Assembly: GCA_002633025.1 (NCBI GenBank)
Contig: NMRB01000926.1
Span: forward strand, 75,528 to 139,527
Origin: Notospermus geniculatus
Taxonomy: Eukaryota; Nemertea; Pilidiophora; Heteronemertea; Lineidae
Direction of reading: 5' to 3'
DNA: 64,000 nt
The notes beneath the pieces are model-generated. The model searched no databases. It worked only from the letters and a program-made list of their open reading frames with translations, and had not been told where the DNA came from. Within the stretch, counting starts at the first letter, position 1, and every line of letters starts with the position of its first letter. Position numbers and translations under genes: made by a program. Positions 51,743 to 60,686 of this stretch are shown one piece after another.

Positions 51743-52206
51743 TTAGCGTGTTCGTTTACTTGCCTGGGCCTCACCTGGGTGAGACCCATCTGCGTTCTTT
51801 TTCGTGTGACGTCATGATCTGGGGTCTGTCGGGCCTGCCCGAAGTAATCACCTCGCCGAGGTGATTAGTTGGGGAAGTATCCCAGAATGCCTTTCAACAC
51901 AATGGCGTCGAACGTGCCGAATCCACCATTTTTACCCAAACTGGATATAAATAATGGTTAGCATGCAACTATAGATGCAGATAGGGAGGATAAAATTGCT
52001 GCCAGGGCGACTTACATCTTCTGGTCGTCCATGTCGTCTGCTGGTGTGTCAGTGCCATTGCTTGCCGTCAGTTTGCCTGATCACGTGGTGCAAACTTACA
52101 CGGGTGAGACCCAACAGCGTTCGTGAATAAGGCTTTATTGAGCATGCGCGACGGTCGCTGAGAAATTTACTCCGGGGAGGCCCAGGCAAGTAAACGAACA
52201 CGCTAA
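51743..52206. mobile_element. 464-bp element with perfect 30-bp terminal inverted repeats
   Basis: TTAGCGTGTTCGTTTACTTG opens the element at 51743 and its complement closes it at 52206; the 30-bp ends match exactly. GGGTGAGACCCA recurs just inside each end in direct orientation. A CRE half-rich stretch, a CCTCGCCGAGG palindrome and a start-like ATGGCGTCG frame lie in the middle. No transposase; likely non-autonomous. Confidence 0.8.
51902..51956 (+). other. Possible first exon inside the TIR element
   Basis: ATGGCGTCGAACGTGCCG opens an 18-codon frame that runs into a GTTAGC donor at 51957. The peptide is MASNVPNPPFLPKLDINN. The stretch before it (TGACGTCA-like words, CCCAGAATGC) resembles a housekeeping promoter. 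I find no matching downstream exon, so it may be chance, or a captured 5' exon. Confidence 0.25.
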
Positions 52207-52227
52207 TTGTGTACTTCAAATTCAATG

Positions 52228-52720
52228 CCATGAATAGTCCGAACACTGCCTCCTGTTGCTCATTTGCAGAACTGACGGCCGCAACAAGAGTCAGATGAAG
52301 CCTATCGCGGGGGGTCTATTTTGATTGGTCCGTCCATCTCCAGGTCTTGTTTTGAATACATTCAGTGCACGGCAATCGTATCACTTGACAACGCTGCTCT
52401 CAGGCATTTTACTTACTGTTTCAACCAGCTACACTCGCAATCACGCTCTCTGTTCACTCTTAGCCAGACAAACATTAAGAAAACCGCAGTTTGTCATCAA
52501 AATCACGACAAATATTCCTCTTGAAAAGCCGAATCGGCGAATGCACAGCATCGCCATATCTTACAGTTTGAGGTCACGTGATACGGGAACGACCAATCCG
52601 TGATCTGATCATGCTGATGACGTAGAACCAGATTTTGGTTCTTCGTTTACTCATCATCTGACTCTGTATTGCGGTCCAGCAGATTCTAAAAATAGCAATA
52701 CGAGTCAGACGTTCGGACTA
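52228..52720. repeat. Imperfect inverted repeat around 52230-52715
   Basis: ATGCCATGAATAGTCCGAAC at 52228 and AGAGTCAGATGAAGCC at 52288 are mirrored, with gaps, by TCATCATCTGACTCTG at 52650 and GTTCGGACTATGCCATGAAA at 52707. Probably an old foldback; no gene. Confidence 0.45.
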
Positions 52721-52949
52721 TGCCATGAAAATCTACCCTTACTGGGCTCGAGAGTTCCAGTCGAACTCGGCCTAGAATGGCGGTTAGGACGGATGGCAGC
52801 TAAGACAGCGTGTGTTTTCATTGGTTGAGATTGCCGTAGCGCCACGGATGGAACCAGGTTTCATGGCCATCTCGCCTGTTCGAGGTATCCGTTCCGCTTA
52901 CTCGGGTGAATCCACTAGGTCACCAAACAAAATGCGCCTGATTTTGCCA

Positions 52950-53066
52950 TACCGGGTACCGAGAACGTGGGTTCCTTGCGCTCGCTCCCTTCGTCAACGC
53001 GTTTGTGTGCTGGTGACGAACGGACCGAGTGCTAAGAACTCCTGATGCTTTCAGCAGTTCAGGATG
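52950..53066. repeat. CTCAGGATGG-family foldback
   Basis: GCGCTCGCTCCCTTCGTCA at 52978 is mirrored by TGACGAACGGACCGAGTGCT at 53013, ending TTCAGGATGG. Same family as 8977. Confidence 0.6.
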
Positions 53067-53558
53067 GGTTTAGTTTTAGCCTTTTAGTTTTTATTGGGTC
53101 TTATTTCATACATAGAGTTAAGAGCCAGATAACAACAAATATTAAAAATAGAAGTACCGGTATAACAAGAAGCAGAAAATAAAAGCGATTTACAATATAT
53201 GGGGGACATTCGCCCTAAAAACAGTACAACTTTTTAAAAAACAAACCTGATCTTGACTAGACTGAATTTCATGTGGAAGACGACCAATTCCATGCCCTTG
53301 TTTCTTTATGAGCAAATGAACAAGAATTTGATCTCGCTGCAAAAACATAATTTCTGTCTAGAACGCCGTGTTGGCATAATATTGACGGACAGATTTAAGT
53401 TCAAATTGATTTGTCAGATCTTTGGAAGAATTAAATTCCTCATCGATCGCCCAGTCTGATGCAGTGATCAGGGTAGATCGCCCTGACTATACTTGCACCC
53501 GACAAAATGCAGTGACATGAAATGAATAAATGAAATATTTGATGCCGCCTGGTACGCC
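53067..53558. other. No gene seen
   Basis: AT-rich, only short chance frames. Confidence 0.4.
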
Positions 53559-53655
53559 CCATCCTGAGAATCTCAGGTCATTTACGGTCGTACCCTCCCT
53601 CTGAACCAAGCGCGAGTAGGGGAGCTGGTTGTGAAGACCCTGGGTGCGAGGATGG
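53559..53655. repeat. CTCAGGATGG-family foldback, diverged
   Basis: CATCCTGAGAATCTCAGGTC at the left, GTGCGAGGATGGG at the right; the central GCTCGCTCCC arms are degenerate. Confidence 0.45.
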
Positions 53656-54742
53656 GTACGCCCTTGGGTTGCCCACCCAGTGTTAGCGCCGAGAATGCAA
53701 CCGGTGTTGAGCAGTTTTGGGGAAGGTGATAAAAGCATTTTGACTACGTCCAGAAAATGAAGTTTACTACATGTATTAAGTTATTCATATCATGTTATTG
53801 CTCGAGCCTATCAGAAAAACGGAGCGAGATGGGATTTAGTTTTTCCTGCTTGGCGCAGGTGGCAGCACAAGATCACAGCCCTCTGTGTCCTACCCTCAAC
53901 TTTCTACCTTCAACAATATTACCTCCATGCTTCAACCTAGACTTTCTCCACTTCAATCCTCAACTAACAAAACTTGCGACTTTCTTCCGGGCTTTCTTCC
54001 TCCTATTCTCAACTCACTACCTTCAACCTGCGACTAGGGCGGCGCACACCATGCACACGGGCGACTATTAATGGGGGCGACTACCGATGCGACTACTACA
54101 TCGCATGCGATAATTACCTTTTCTTGATTGGTGCTCAATCAAGAATGTATCGTGGGCCCCGTCGTGGGTCCGCTTTTTGCATTGGATTGAGCCTTAGTGA
54201 CACCTATTGGTCAACTCACTGACAGCTCCTATTGGCCAGTAGGAAAAATGAAAGCCAGTAACCCCGAACTGATTTAAAGACATAGATGACGTAAGAAAGT
54301 TTTTATTTCCGGTAGGCCTATAACGTGTTTATCTGCTGCTCGTGAAATTTTGCTGCATGCACTTGCAGCGCATGCACGTATCTACGGTGGCTCGTTAGAT
54401 TTCGCAAATGTGCGAAAATAACATAATTCACTTATTTTGTTCGCTTTCTAAAACAACATTTACAAGGAGTAAGTTAACATGTTTCCATGCGAAACGTTCA
54501 GTGCCAAAAAATCCGGTTATAAACCATTAAAAACACGTGGAAGAACGTTTACCGATTCCGAGCAGCAAAATTCACGGAGCAGCCGAAAAAAACGCTACAC
54601 CGGGACAGACAGATGATGATTGTAGCGCTGCAGACTTGCTACACGACCTTTGCCGCAGGCAAGGTTCACTGATCATGGCACGGCATCAAAGGTGAATAGC
54701 AATTACCGGCGCTCTCGAATCGACCAATTGTCACGATTTTAA
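53656..54742. other. No gene seen
   Basis: Pyrimidine-rich stretch with CCTCAAC-type repeats around 53890-54030. No exon recognised. Confidence 0.4.
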
Positions 54743-54928
54743 AACAGGTGTGATGTGTGAGAATGCCCCCCGTATGACAATGCCCGCTTCATTATTCGGC
54801 GGGCACTCAAATACAGAAAGACATGTTGATCAGTGCCTCCCTCATTGTCACGTTGCCGCTTATTCCGTCAATCTTTTGTTAGGGGGCATTGGAAACGGGG
54901 GCAGTGAAAAACATTACACCGGTATTAG
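54743..54928. mobile_element. GGTGTAA-family foldback (E5)
   Basis: It starts CAGGTGTGATGTGTGAGAAT and ends AAAACATTACACCGG, with TGCCCCCC mirrored by GGGGGCA. The core GCCGCTTATTCCGTCA at 54862 is the reverse of that at 11019 and 57815. Confidence 0.6.
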
Positions 54929-55058
54929 GCCCACAGACAAGCCAGCTGACGTCTCAGTTTCATCACCTTCGGCCTCGATGTCACTACAGAAATACTTGGC
55001 CCTGCCGAGTTTTTTGCCATCAAATATTATGCTAGGCTATGACAAAAACATCGAGATT

Positions 55059-55309
55059 TTACAAGCAATGCAACCGCTTCAACAAATATGTAGGGATGTG
55101 GTCACTCGTGTTATTTCCATTGGAATGCAAGAATCTAGTCATTACACATTCGTTACGTCGACCTCGTGCCGCTACTATTTTTGATTTAAACGACGTACAC
55201 TGAGATGTGATCACACAGAATGCAGCACATTCAATATTACCACGAATGGTATACCATCCCACCAGTGATGTGTTTGGAACGCTGAAGTATGATGCCTTGA
55301 ACGTCTTTC
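55059..55309 (-). other. Possible PAN/apple-like exon
   Basis: A minus-strand acceptor with a long pyrimidine tract (TTGTCTTCTTTG...TTTCAG) precedes a frame starting GKTFKASYFSVPNTSLVGWY and containing ECAAFCVITSQCTSFKSK, the cysteine spacing of a PAN/apple domain. It runs to a stop at 55059. No partner exons were identified. It lies beyond the polyadenylation signal of the LamG-like gene, so it is a separate gene fragment, a terminal exon of an unseen gene, or a relic. Confidence 0.35.
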
Positions 55310-55583
55310 CTGAAATGTGAACCAAATGACAAAGAAGACAAACTAAAGAACTGTGGACATCGCTCTTTACCGCGCGTCGAAACGTGACGGCAAGACTTCG
55401 AAAGACACGTCTCGGGGTAAAAAGTTATTCTGAAATGGCCGCGCGAACGGACGTAGGTCAAGTTGAGACGAAATTCGCGGGAATCTAAGCCATGCTAATA
55501 TTTCTTTGATCCCCGAAAATTTGAATCCCCATAACCTTGCCGATGTATAAACAATGCGAGGAATTTACTACAAAATCAGTGTT

Positions 55584-55593
55584 TTTATTTATT
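55584..55593 (-). terminator. AATAAATAAA polyadenylation signal for the LamG-like gene
   Basis: Two overlapping AATAAA words on the minus strand about 90 bases past the stop at 55681. Confidence 0.65.
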
Positions 55594-55680
55594 ACATTGA
55601 TCACAACCATTCAATCGAACATGACGTCACTATAGCAGATTATTGTAACTAGGACGGATTTCCTAGGACTTCCGTTCTTT

Positions 55681-56454
55681 TCACACCGGCATTGACGACT
55701 CACCGTCTGACCATGCCCAATATTGTTCCAGTGAAGGGAGCGCCATCCCTGGTTTATGCCCAACGACGAATAGGCGTGTAATTGTGAGATTTGTACCCTG
55801 ATACTCTTTGCCGAAATAAAGATTAGTTTTTCCTCTAGCGAACCGTCGTCCAATTCGCCATGCGTCGACAAACTTGAATTTCTGCACGATTCGTCCATCT
55901 ACACTGAATTCAAGTTCTGGCGGAAACGACTTCCATGAACGATTCGGTAGAATAAATCGTAATGTAAAGCTATACCAACGCCCTAAAAGAAATTGCTTCT
56001 TGTTCGTTTCATGGTGGTTTATACAATGACCGATGCATACTCGTTGTATGCCATGCTTGGTGCTAATGACGGCATGGAATCTCTCTAATCGACCCGTGCT
56101 CCTTTTTCTTTGTGCAAGGTTTGAAATAAACAGAAGTGCCCCATCTCTGACCTTCGTGTCGAACTTAATCTTAAAAAGGAGAGTAAAGCCATTGGCTGCG
56201 GGTAATCTGAGATGAAATGATGCGTTATTATGAGACATATTCGTGAAATTCATGGCATCCCTTTCGATTTCTGAAGGCCCGTTCGTCAGACGTTGGCTTT
56301 CAAGTCCCACAAGAGGGGCCACTGGTCCGACTGTGTTCACGACTGGCGAGAATTTGTTGAGAGGCCAATACCATACGGCGCATCCCAAGATCTTGTCGTT
56401 TTGGAAAGAAAAGCAGACGAAGAATAGAAAATAATGGACACAGGTATTGTCCAT
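55681..56454 (-). CDS. Secreted LamG/ConA-like lectin-fold protein
   Basis: An intronless frame of 257 residues. It begins with a signal peptide-like stretch (HYFLFFVCFSFQ, about 7-18). Residues 26-45 (AVWYWPLNKFSPVVN) and 88-115 (NGFTLLFKIKFDTKVRDGALLFISN) are typical first and middle strands of laminin-G/concanavalin-type jelly-roll domains found in invertebrate secreted lectins; ELEFSVDGRIVQKFKF and NLYFGKEYQGTNLTITRLFV are the later strands. A cluster of N-glycosylation sequons (NFT, NMS, NAS) lies at 69-79. A single pair VCIGHC may form a loop disulfide. Likely extracellular carbohydrate or ligand binding; no enzyme motif. The missing introns may mean a retrocopy, but the frame is intact and a polyadenylation signal follows. 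Confidence 0.7.
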   Translation of the reverse strand: MDNTCVHYFLFFVCFSFQNDKILGCAVWYWPLNKFSPVVNTVGPVAPLVGLESQRLTNGPSEIERDAMNFTNMSHNNASFHLRLPAANGFTLLFKIKFDTKVRDGALLFISNLAQRKRSTGRLERFHAVISTKHGIQRVCIGHCINHHETNKKQFLLGRWYSFTLRFILPNRSWKSFPPELEFSVDGRIVQKFKFVDAWRIGRRFARGKTNLYFGKEYQGTNLTITRLFVVGHKPGMALPSLEQYWAWSDGESSMPV

Positions 56455-57219
56455 CTTGGAAAAATCTTTTTTGCACTAGCGGCAGTGCTTTCAGTTGGTT
56501 ACATGTAGGTCACGATACCCTCAGGAATACGGCTCGTTCATTCTTAAGCATAGGCCTACCATCGGAATAGTACGATTTGCAGCTCTACGAGTCTGATGCG
56601 ACGAAATTGCCGATGTCATGCAAAAAGTCGGGTCTTTGGGGTATGGTTCGTTATAGCCAAGAGTTCGTTCGTTATAGCGAGGGTGGACCGTACTTCACCG
56701 ACATCTTCGGTTCTTGGAGGGGGAAGATCGGCCTATTTGAAAAAGCCGACTGTTGCATTTTGCAGAGAGTGTGCAACTCCTCGATATTCCGTTGATTGGT
56801 TCACTGTCCTGTCATTCCATGCATTTCGCATCAGCTCAGGAGTCATAACCACCATCTCATAACCATTGGCAGTTCGCAGTCTTGCCCAGATAACGCAGTG
56901 GCTGTTGTACTTCATTTTAATGATCTAAACCCATTGTCGCACTTCGCCGGTAAAATAGTCAAATCGATCGATCAGCATTGCTTCTATTGTCAATTGATGT
57001 TTAAAACAAAAACAAAAGTGGAAGCACAATGAGGTACCTCGAGGCAAGGTTGAATCGCCTCTCCCAACATACGATACACCTAACGTCAATTTCAAAAGTA
57101 GCCTACTTTTTTTAGAAGAATGCAGGCTTTATGTGCAACGAACAACGAAACAATTCTGTATCGAAACACAGAGATATGGGGAATGGAGAAAACGTTACAC
57201 CAACCAATGATCCTTAAAG
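56455..57219. other. No gene seen
   Basis: GTTCGTTATAGC is repeated near 56648 and 56668, and only short frames exist. Confidence 0.4.
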
Positions 57220-57400
57220 CTGTGGCGACTTAGGCGGGCGAATCCCCGCGAACTAGAATGAAAAATTAATGGTCCATGGACCATGTGCGCACCCCTTTGG
57301 ACATAATAGTGTAATGACAAAGAGATGCATGTACATGGTCCATGGACCATGGACCATTTCATTCTAGTTCGCGGGGATTCGCCCGTCTAAGTCACCACAG
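57220..57400. mobile_element. 181-bp MITE with 44-bp inverted ends
   Basis: CTGTGGCGACTTAGGCGGGC at the left, mirrored at the right with two mismatches over 44 bp. The interior carries GGTCCATGGACC palindromes on both sides of the centre. No coding capacity. Confidence 0.8.
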
Positions 57401-57739
57401 TGTGACAGGGGCTTTACCTCAAACTGAAGGTCGGAGAAGTTAGTTGCACGAAGAAAAACAGATTTGCCGGTTTTTGAGCAGACTTACCGCGAAAACACTA
57501 TAAGATCATTGTAGTCAAAACCAAAAAGAGGTATTTTTCACGCCAGCTTTGAGCATCCAATCATCATCGTAGACAAAATACTCTCACTTCCGTGTTATCC
57601 CACTTCTGGCGATTTTACTTCACCATATCACCAGTAGATGGTGTAACACGAACACGAGGCGAGTTACCATCAGATCTCCACAACTTGGAATGCTCATGTT
57701 TTTACTGCTTGAATACAGCAATGGGGATCCTACCTACGG

Positions 57740-58025
57740 TAGAGGGCAGCACACCGAAATCCGGTGTAGTAGAATGTCATGTACCCCGATATGAGATGTC
57801 CCCCAACAAAAGATTCTGACGGAATAAGCGGCAGCTAGGCCGGACACTAACAGACAGGAACTTCTGTCACGAGATATCCCCTGAACAAAAGAAGCGGACA
57901 TCTGGTATCGGGAACATTAGATTTCATTACACTTGTCCTACACAAAGGACGCCTTTTGTGAGGGAAATCGATCAGGGTCGGGATGTCAGTTTCATTTCAA
58001 AAGTTTTAACCACTAGTGACACCTA
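57740..58025. repeat. Repeat shared with 4999-5115, interrupted by a foldback
   Basis: GAGGGCAGCACACCGAAAT at 57741 and GGATGTCAGTTTCATTTC... ACCACTAGTGACACC at 57980-58023 match 5001-5118 in the same order. At 5020 the two halves are joined; here a GGTGTAA-family foldback (E6) lies between them. Confidence 0.65.
57761..57934. mobile_element. GGTGTAA-family foldback (E6)
   Basis: It starts CCGGTGTAGTAGAATGTCAT and ends ACATTAGATTTCATTACACT, with inner GATGTCCCCCAACAAAAG mirrored by CTGAACAAAAGAAGCGGACATC. The core TGACGGAATAAGCGGC is at 57817. Confidence 0.6.
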
Positions 58026-58162
58026 TTGAGGCAGTGGGCTAGGGCCCCCTTGGTGCGGACACCGGCAGTCTTAAGTCCGCACCATCGTGTGGAGCTTATG
58101 AGGTCATAATTAATACGCTGCGTGATTGGTCGTTATCGGTCAAGTGATCTGATACTGACAAA

Positions 58163-59371
58163 TCATTGGTCAGCTGTCTTATAATTACTAGTCGATGCTG
58201 ATGTAAGGCTTCTGGTTGTGGATGTGATAGACTGTCTCTTTCGACAGCAGAAAATGTCCACCAGGTCAGAACGAAAACTGGCACTGCTGAACGAGTATAA
58301 GAAGAAGTTAATAGACGTGTTGAGAGTACAGAAGGTTAAACTAACCTCGAAACTCAATGCTTTAGATCCGGGATGAGCAAACTCATAGCCAGCCATGCAG
58401 CATGACCAGAGTAAGAAGTTGATGGTGTAAGGCATTACAAGTAAAATGAGGGTCGTAGCTACAACAACAAGCATTAATGTCATAGTACTCTCTTTCTTAC
58501 TCGACCTCGAATTTTTCAACCCTGTTTTGTCCCTTAAATTACGTGTGTGTTTCTTCAGACTTACTATTATAGCAACGTTTAAGACGCATATGACTAATAT
58601 TGGGATGACCGAGTCTATCGACGTATTGATGACATCTTGGCCGAGCTCGTACCATTTTGACCAATCTGGCAAGATACATGAACTTACATCAGGCGTAGTG
58701 ATATTGTCGGTGGTCCTGAAGAGGTTTGGTAAATACAAGATGGCGTGTAAAAGTACGTTTCCAGTGACCAGTATTCTAGCTCGATGGATGGTACACCATG
58801 ACGACGCCTGGAGAGGATAATTCACCACAACAAACCGATCAACCGCTACGATTAAAACTTGCCATATTGACACGTTATAGAACATGTAATTGAAAAAGTA
58901 AAACAGAACGCAAAACATGCGGCCAACGGCGTAAATCTGGAGCCATTCAGGCCGCAATAAAAAGGCATAGCGTAGGAGGAAACCGGTCAGCAGTGTCAAG
59001 GCATCACTGATGGACAGACATTTGAAATAGAAGCACATGATGCTGCGGCGATTGTGGGGGAGGTGCATGACGAGGAAGGTGAGCAAGTTACCCACCAGGC
59101 CTACACCTCCGATAATTGGAGGCATATAGGTACGTAGGACAAAAGAGAGATCTGATATCGTGCAGCAGTGAGGGACATTTGATAATTTGAAACCTACAGT
59201 TGCCATGATGTCTATGTCATCAAAGGAAGGTGTACTGCGAGGGTCGCGAAAATTTGAATTCCACGGTTGTCTCGGTGCCCTTATAGAATCAGAAAAGCTG
59301 TCTGCCGCACAGGAAGAAAGCGGATCTCGATGCGATGCAACACAAAATGACAAGGATATGATGCGTTCCAC
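58163..59371 (-). CDS. Rhodopsin-class G protein-coupled receptor (FMRFamide-receptor-like)
   Basis: An intronless frame of up to 402 codons; the receptor proper may start at Met56 (59206). Seven membrane segments are clear: TM1 with GNLLTFLVM (94-102), TM2 with SISDALTLL (120-128), TM3 ending VAVDRFVVVNYP (175-186), TM4 (200-218), TM5 with IDSVIPILVICVLNV (252-266), TM6 with TTLILLVMPYTINFLLW (306-322), and TM7 with NTSINFFLYSF (351-361). Cys153 before TM3 and Cys232 in loop 2 can form the class A disulfide. DRY is DRF, CWxP is LLVMP and NPxxY is NTSINFFLY. The last resembles the NSxxNFxxY form of FMRFamide/sex-peptide-type and many lineage-expanded orphan receptors. Cys375-Cys376 after helix 8 suit palmitoylation. 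Ligand unknown, probably a peptide. Confidence 0.85.
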   Translation of the reverse strand: MERIISLSFCVASHRDPLSSCAADSFSDSIRAPRQPWNSNFRDPRSTPSFDDIDIMATVGFKLSNVPHCCTISDLSFVLRTYMPPIIGGVGLVGNLLTFLVMHLPHNRRSIMCFYFKCLSISDALTLLTGFLLRYAFLLRPEWLQIYAVGRMFCVLFYFFNYMFYNVSIWQVLIVAVDRFVVVNYPLQASSWCTIHRARILVTGNVLLHAILYLPNLFRTTDNITTPDVSSCILPDWSKWYELGQDVINTSIDSVIPILVICVLNVAIIVSLKKHTRNLRDKTGLKNSRSSKKESTMTLMLVVVATTLILLVMPYTINFLLWSCCMAGYEFAHPGSKALSFEVSLTFCTLNTSINFFLYSFSSASFRSDLVDIFCCRKRQSITSTTRSLTSASTSNYKTADQ

Positions 59372-59601
59372 CTACGTGCAGTTCCGAGTGGGGTCGTCCA
59401 TACCGAAGGTACTTTTAACGTGAGACGTCCAAAACGTTCCAAGTATCACTTCACGTCTAAATAAATTGATTACCGAAATGGAAGGCCTGAAATATCGTTG
59501 TCCATCTTCTTAATATATACATGCAGTAGTAGCTTTCCATTTGGAATCGTACGTGTAATAAGAAAACCTAACGACACACTGAATGATTTTAAATCTTGAT
59601 A

Positions 59602-59643
59602 CTTTCGTCGTATTTATCTGATTACCAGATAAATACGACGAAA
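59602..59643. repeat. Perfect short hairpin
   Basis: TTTCGTCGTATTTATCTG and its exact complement flank a 5-base loop, 42 bases in all. It lies upstream of the GPCR on the opposite side of its start. Could be a MITE relic. Confidence 0.8.
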
Positions 59644-59770
59644 ACTGAGTTCGGCCCCGGTGACTCCCTGAAGTTCATCAATTGATCTCATGAAGACAGA
59701 AACCAACCGTCGGTTTTCATACTACGAAGTTGCCATCATCCGGGTCCTTTTAAGTTTTCGGTTCGTGCTC

Positions 59771-59804
59771 CCCCCCCCCCCCCCNCCCCCCCCCCCCCCC
59801 CCCC
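59771..59804 (+). repeat. Poly-C run with one undetermined base
   Basis: About 34 cytosines with an n at 59785; its length is probably not reliable. Confidence 0.9.
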
Positions 59805-60607
59805 CGCTGCGGGTCATGTTTACAGGGGTGCGCAGGAGAAACGCCTCCTATCGACCGTTTTATGGATCCAAGTTATTCGGAAACACGACTTACCAATGTC
59901 ATCAAAGACACGAAACGCCTGCTTGGCATTGATTGTAACAACAAGCCCGTATATCCCTGGCTAAAAGTCACAGGGGGTTTGCATTCTGGAGCTCAGGGTA
60001 TGATTAGGAGTGAGAGATTGTAGATGCACTGCTTCTGACATATAATTAAGATTTTTGCGTTGGTAACCTTCAGACAACAAAGTCATTGTAAAAATGTTCT
60101 CTGCAATCCAATACCTACACAAGTGTCAGATTAACTGATGTTTGAAAATTGACGAGGACATTCGAGATTTGTATTTATGAATTATTATCGAATCTTTTGT
60201 ACATGTACGTATACGCAGGACTCGACTCAAATTGCGATTTTTCTCATGATCATACATACGTGTTCCCCGAACCGCCGTGCAAGATCGTTATGACGACAAA
60301 CAAGGAAATGAATAAAATGTCATCATTCCTGCCGACGTAGGCCAATGCTACTGCATCATAAAACGTCTGCACGAGGGCCCAGTATCGGCCTGTTAAAATG
60401 GTTACATAACAAGGCCTACCATGTTTGTTTCCACCACGTTGGTCATGAACAAAGGCTGCGGCATCGTACCGCTCAAAATTCGCGTGAATGGATTCTTACC
60501 TCGCGGGGGCTTTGTAAATAAGGTCCCTGGACACGAATTTTATGTTATAAAATGCTGAACCCAATATTACAATAAAAAGAGAAGTATTCTTTGATGCTAC
60601 GGGTACT
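59805..60607. other. No gene seen
   Basis: No exon recognised between the GPCR and the end of the fibronectin-II gene. Confidence 0.4.
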
Positions 60608-60613
60608 TTATTC
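60608..60613 (-). terminator. AATAAA polyadenylation signal for the fibronectin-II gene
   Basis: Minus-strand AATAAA 74 bases beyond the stop at 60687. Confidence 0.7.
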
Positions 60614-60686
60614 ATGAATATTTGCTACACTATACCTCATGAGGCAAATATCACGGAAAACTTCTGAACGAAAATATTGGACCTCC

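Noticed and set aside
53757-54071. 104-codon plus-strand frame with signal-peptide-like start
   Set aside because: Pyrimidine-rich low-complexity DNA with CCTCAAC repeats explains it; no family.
59690-59932. Proline-run protein
   Set aside because: Produced by a poly-C tract with an undetermined base; no coding support.
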